From assembly GCA_020725885.1 (NCBI GenBank), contig DYEA01000011.1, positions 1 to 64,000 of the forward strand: a stretch of 64,000 nt of DNA, in the 5' to 3' direction. Below the pieces are notes generated by a model. It was not told the DNA's origin and did no database searches. It was given only the letters and a program-made list of their open reading frames with translations. Below are positions 62,545-64,000 of this stretch, piece by piece. The DNA comes from Slackia sp. (GTDB taxonomy: Bacteria > Actinomycetota > Coriobacteriia > Anaerosomatales > Anaerosomataceae). Each line of letters opens with the position of its first letter. Position 1 is the first letter of the stretch. The translations under genes were made by a program, and so were the position numbers.

Positions 62545-63327
62545 TCAGTCCGTGATCTCCCTGAAGTGCGTCACCGCGACCGCTGCGAGCACGCACCCGA
62601 CGATGTACGCCAGACCCTGCCAGGCCGCCGTCTCGAACGGCACGGCCGGTGTACCGCCCGCGGCGAGCGCCGTGAGCGTCGTGCCCAGCAGCCACTTCGG
62701 AGGCTCGGAAATCGCCGCGACGATCATGTTCTCGAGCACGACCAGATATCCGATGCCCACCGCGATCGCCACGCCTGCGCTTCTCGTGACCAACGCTATG
62801 AGCAGGCCGATCGCCCCCCACGCCGTGGCGGCCAGCGCGACGTTCCGGAACGTCTCCAGCAGGGTCGGGACGGCGTCCGCCCACGCGCTCGTCGAGATGC
62901 CGAACGCCGGCGCGCACGCTGCCGCCGTGCCTGCGGCCGCAAGCGTGGCCGCCAGCGCCCCCACGAGCGTGAACAGCACCAGCGCGAGAACCTTGCCGAC
63001 GATCAGACGCCAGCGGCGCGGTTCCGCCTGCGCGAGCAGCCGTACCATGCCGCTCGAGAAGTCCGTCGCCGTCGCGATCGCCCACACCGTCAGCGCCGCG
63101 ATGCCAATCAGATTCGCGGCCAGCATGAGCCCGGCGATGTAGCCGTCGGGCGCGGCGAGCGCCGCTTCCGTCGGGATGTACTGGCCTGGCCCCGGGCCCG
63201 ACTTGCCGGCGGCTGCGAACCCGATGAGCGTGGCGACGCCGCTGGCCCCGGCCATAGACCCGATACCGCCGACGATGAGCGAAGGCCGCATCAGCCGGAT
63301 GATCTCGGATCTCATGATCCTAAGCAT
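62545..63327 (-). CDS. ABC-2 type transporter permease
   Basis: 260 residues, about six hydrophobic helices with the membrane-permease arrangement of ABC-2 exporters (GMVRLLAQAEPRRWRLIVGKVLALVLF, a typical intracellular-loop segment after the second helix pair). ATG 63327 with GGAGGG lies 8 bases inside the ATPase gene 3' end. Works with the ATPase at 63320. Confidence 0.88.
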   Translation of the reverse strand: MLRIMRSEIIRLMRPSLIVGGIGSMAGASGVATLIGFAAAGKSGPGPGQYIPTEAALAAPDGYIAGLMLAANLIGIAALTVWAIATATDFSSGMVRLLAQAEPRRWRLIVGKVLALVLFTLVGALAATLAAAGTAAACAPAFGISTSAWADAVPTLLETFRNVALAATAWGAIGLLIALVTRSAGVAIAVGIGYLVVLENMIVAAISEPPKWLLGTTLTALAAGGTPAVPFETAAWQGLAYIVGCVLAAVAVTHFREITD

Positions 63328-64000
63328 CGTGGCCCTCCTTCCGTGCCGGCGCGGTCCGGCCTCGCGACCCGTGAGCTGCTCGAGCACCCGGTCCCGTGCG
63401 TGCTCGGCGGTCGCCACCGGCGTCTGCACCGGTCATCCGGAGGAACGCGTCTTCCAGGCTCTGTTCGCTCGCGACCAGCTTCCGCAGCGTGATGCCGGCC
63501 TGTGCGGCCGCGCGGTTCAGCTCCGCCGCCGCTTCCGCGGGCGCCTCCACGACCAGCTCGCCATTCGCGCGGCGCACGGCATACCCGCGCGCAACGCAGA
63601 GATCCGTGAGCCTGGGAACGTCAGGATCATGCTCGGGAGCGAGAGCGATCCGCGAGCTCGTCCGCGCCTTGAGCTCCACGAGGGATCCCGAGTACAGCAT
63701 CTCGCCGAAACGTATCACCACCACCCGGTCACACGCCGCTTCGATCTCCGAGAGCAGGTGCGACGACACGAGCAGCGTGCGACCCTCTCGCCCGAGCTCC
63801 ATCAGAAGGGTGCGGATCTCCACGACGCCGGCCGGATCGAGCCCGTTCGTGGGTTCGTCGAGAACGAGGAGATCGGGATCGGGCAGCAGCGCCGCCGCGA
63901 TGGCGAGCCGCTGCTTCATGCCGAGCGAGTACGTTCGCACCAGATCGCGCGCACGGCCGCTCAACCCGACGATCTCCAGGACCTCGTCCACCCTGCGCAT
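63320..64000 (-). CDS. ABC transporter ATP-binding protein (5' end outside window)
   Basis: The 226 visible residues are the C-terminal part: signature YSLGMKQRLAIAAALLPDPD, Walker B LLVLDEPTNGLDPAGV, H-loop SSHLLSEIEAACD and the C-terminal LVASEQSLEDAFLRM of drug/bacitracin exporters. The Walker A is beyond the right edge. Tail beyond about 198 is Arg/Ala-rich and unusual. Overlaps the permease by 8 bases. Confidence 0.9.
   Translation of the reverse strand: MRRVDEVLEIVGLSGRARDLVRTYSLGMKQRLAIAAALLPDPDLLVLDEPTNGLDPAGVVEIRTLLMELGREGRTLLVSSHLLSEIEAACDRVVVIRFGEMLYSGSLVELKARTSSRIALAPEHDPDVPRLTDLCVARGYAVRRANGELVVEAPAEAAAELNRAAAQAGITLRKLVASEQSLEDAFLRMTGADAGGDRRARTGPGARAAHGSRGRTAPARKEGHDA

Overview
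The window is 64 kb of GC-rich bacterial chromosome, densely coded, with no insertion sequence, prophage, CRISPR array or rRNA. Base composition, GTG/TTG start use, four-base ATGA/GTGA gene overlaps and the gene set point to an anaerobic actinobacterium, most likely of the Coriobacteriia/Anaerosomatales kind. The relevant genes are a very large multiheme cytochrome, Rex, a B12-type radical SAM protein, molybdenum/tungsten cofactor genes, a probable selenoprotein, type IV pilus retraction and chemotaxis genes. That placement is inference. No intergenic gap exceeds about 205 bases. The two longest are 12814-13011, upstream of the cytochrome gene, and 47733-47936, which holds a Moco-type riboswitch.

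Layout. 1-10.5 kb: housekeeping genes on the minus strand (clpC, lysS, greA, tatA, rex, site-2 protease, MTA phosphorylase, HD/OB nuclease-like protein, SAM hydrolase). 10.5-15.2 kb: tRNA-Pro(CGG) with its terminator, a 24-heme membrane cytochrome built from three hexaheme repeats behind an N-terminal six-heme part, a transmembrane chemoreceptor, then a small plus-strand operon. That operon encodes a ferredoxin and a thioredoxin-fold-like selenoprotein with an in-frame UGA and a SECIS hairpin, behind a promoter that carries a CsoR/CstR-like inverted repeat. 15-28 kb: class A penicillin-binding protein, transporters, VanZ-like protein, ECF sigma factor with its DUF5667 partner, a BchE-like radical SAM enzyme, PilT, MFS exporter, an NlpC/P60 hydrolase and a peptidoglycan-binding protein.

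27.5-36.7 kb: a complete chemotaxis operon (cheR-mcp-cheW-cheY-cheB-cheA-cheC-cheD) running into a Rossmann-GAF-GGDEF protein; CheC has degenerate phosphatase motifs. 37.8-47.9 kb: one continuous minus-strand operon for tungstate or molybdate uptake (tupABC) and cofactor synthesis (a MobA-FdhD fusion, moeA, a small Cys protein, mobB, moaA, moaC, MOSC, mogA). It ends in a cysteine desulfurase and a DUF3343 carrier-like protein, and is preceded by a Moco-type riboswitch that overlaps the tupA ribosome binding site. Together these genes would take up W/Mo, build the pterin cofactor and supply sulfur or selenium to molybdo/tungsto-enzymes encoded elsewhere.

48-64 kb: thymidine kinase, LysR regulator, a Fur-family regulator with an ECF-type CbiMQO metal transporter, a TetR regulator with a perfect 20-bp palindrome in front of an MMPL exporter pair, a second NlpC/P60 protein, a group of poorly known membrane/NERD/SHOCT proteins, an ADP-ribosylglycohydrolase, and a TetR plus ABC-2 transporter that runs off the right edge.
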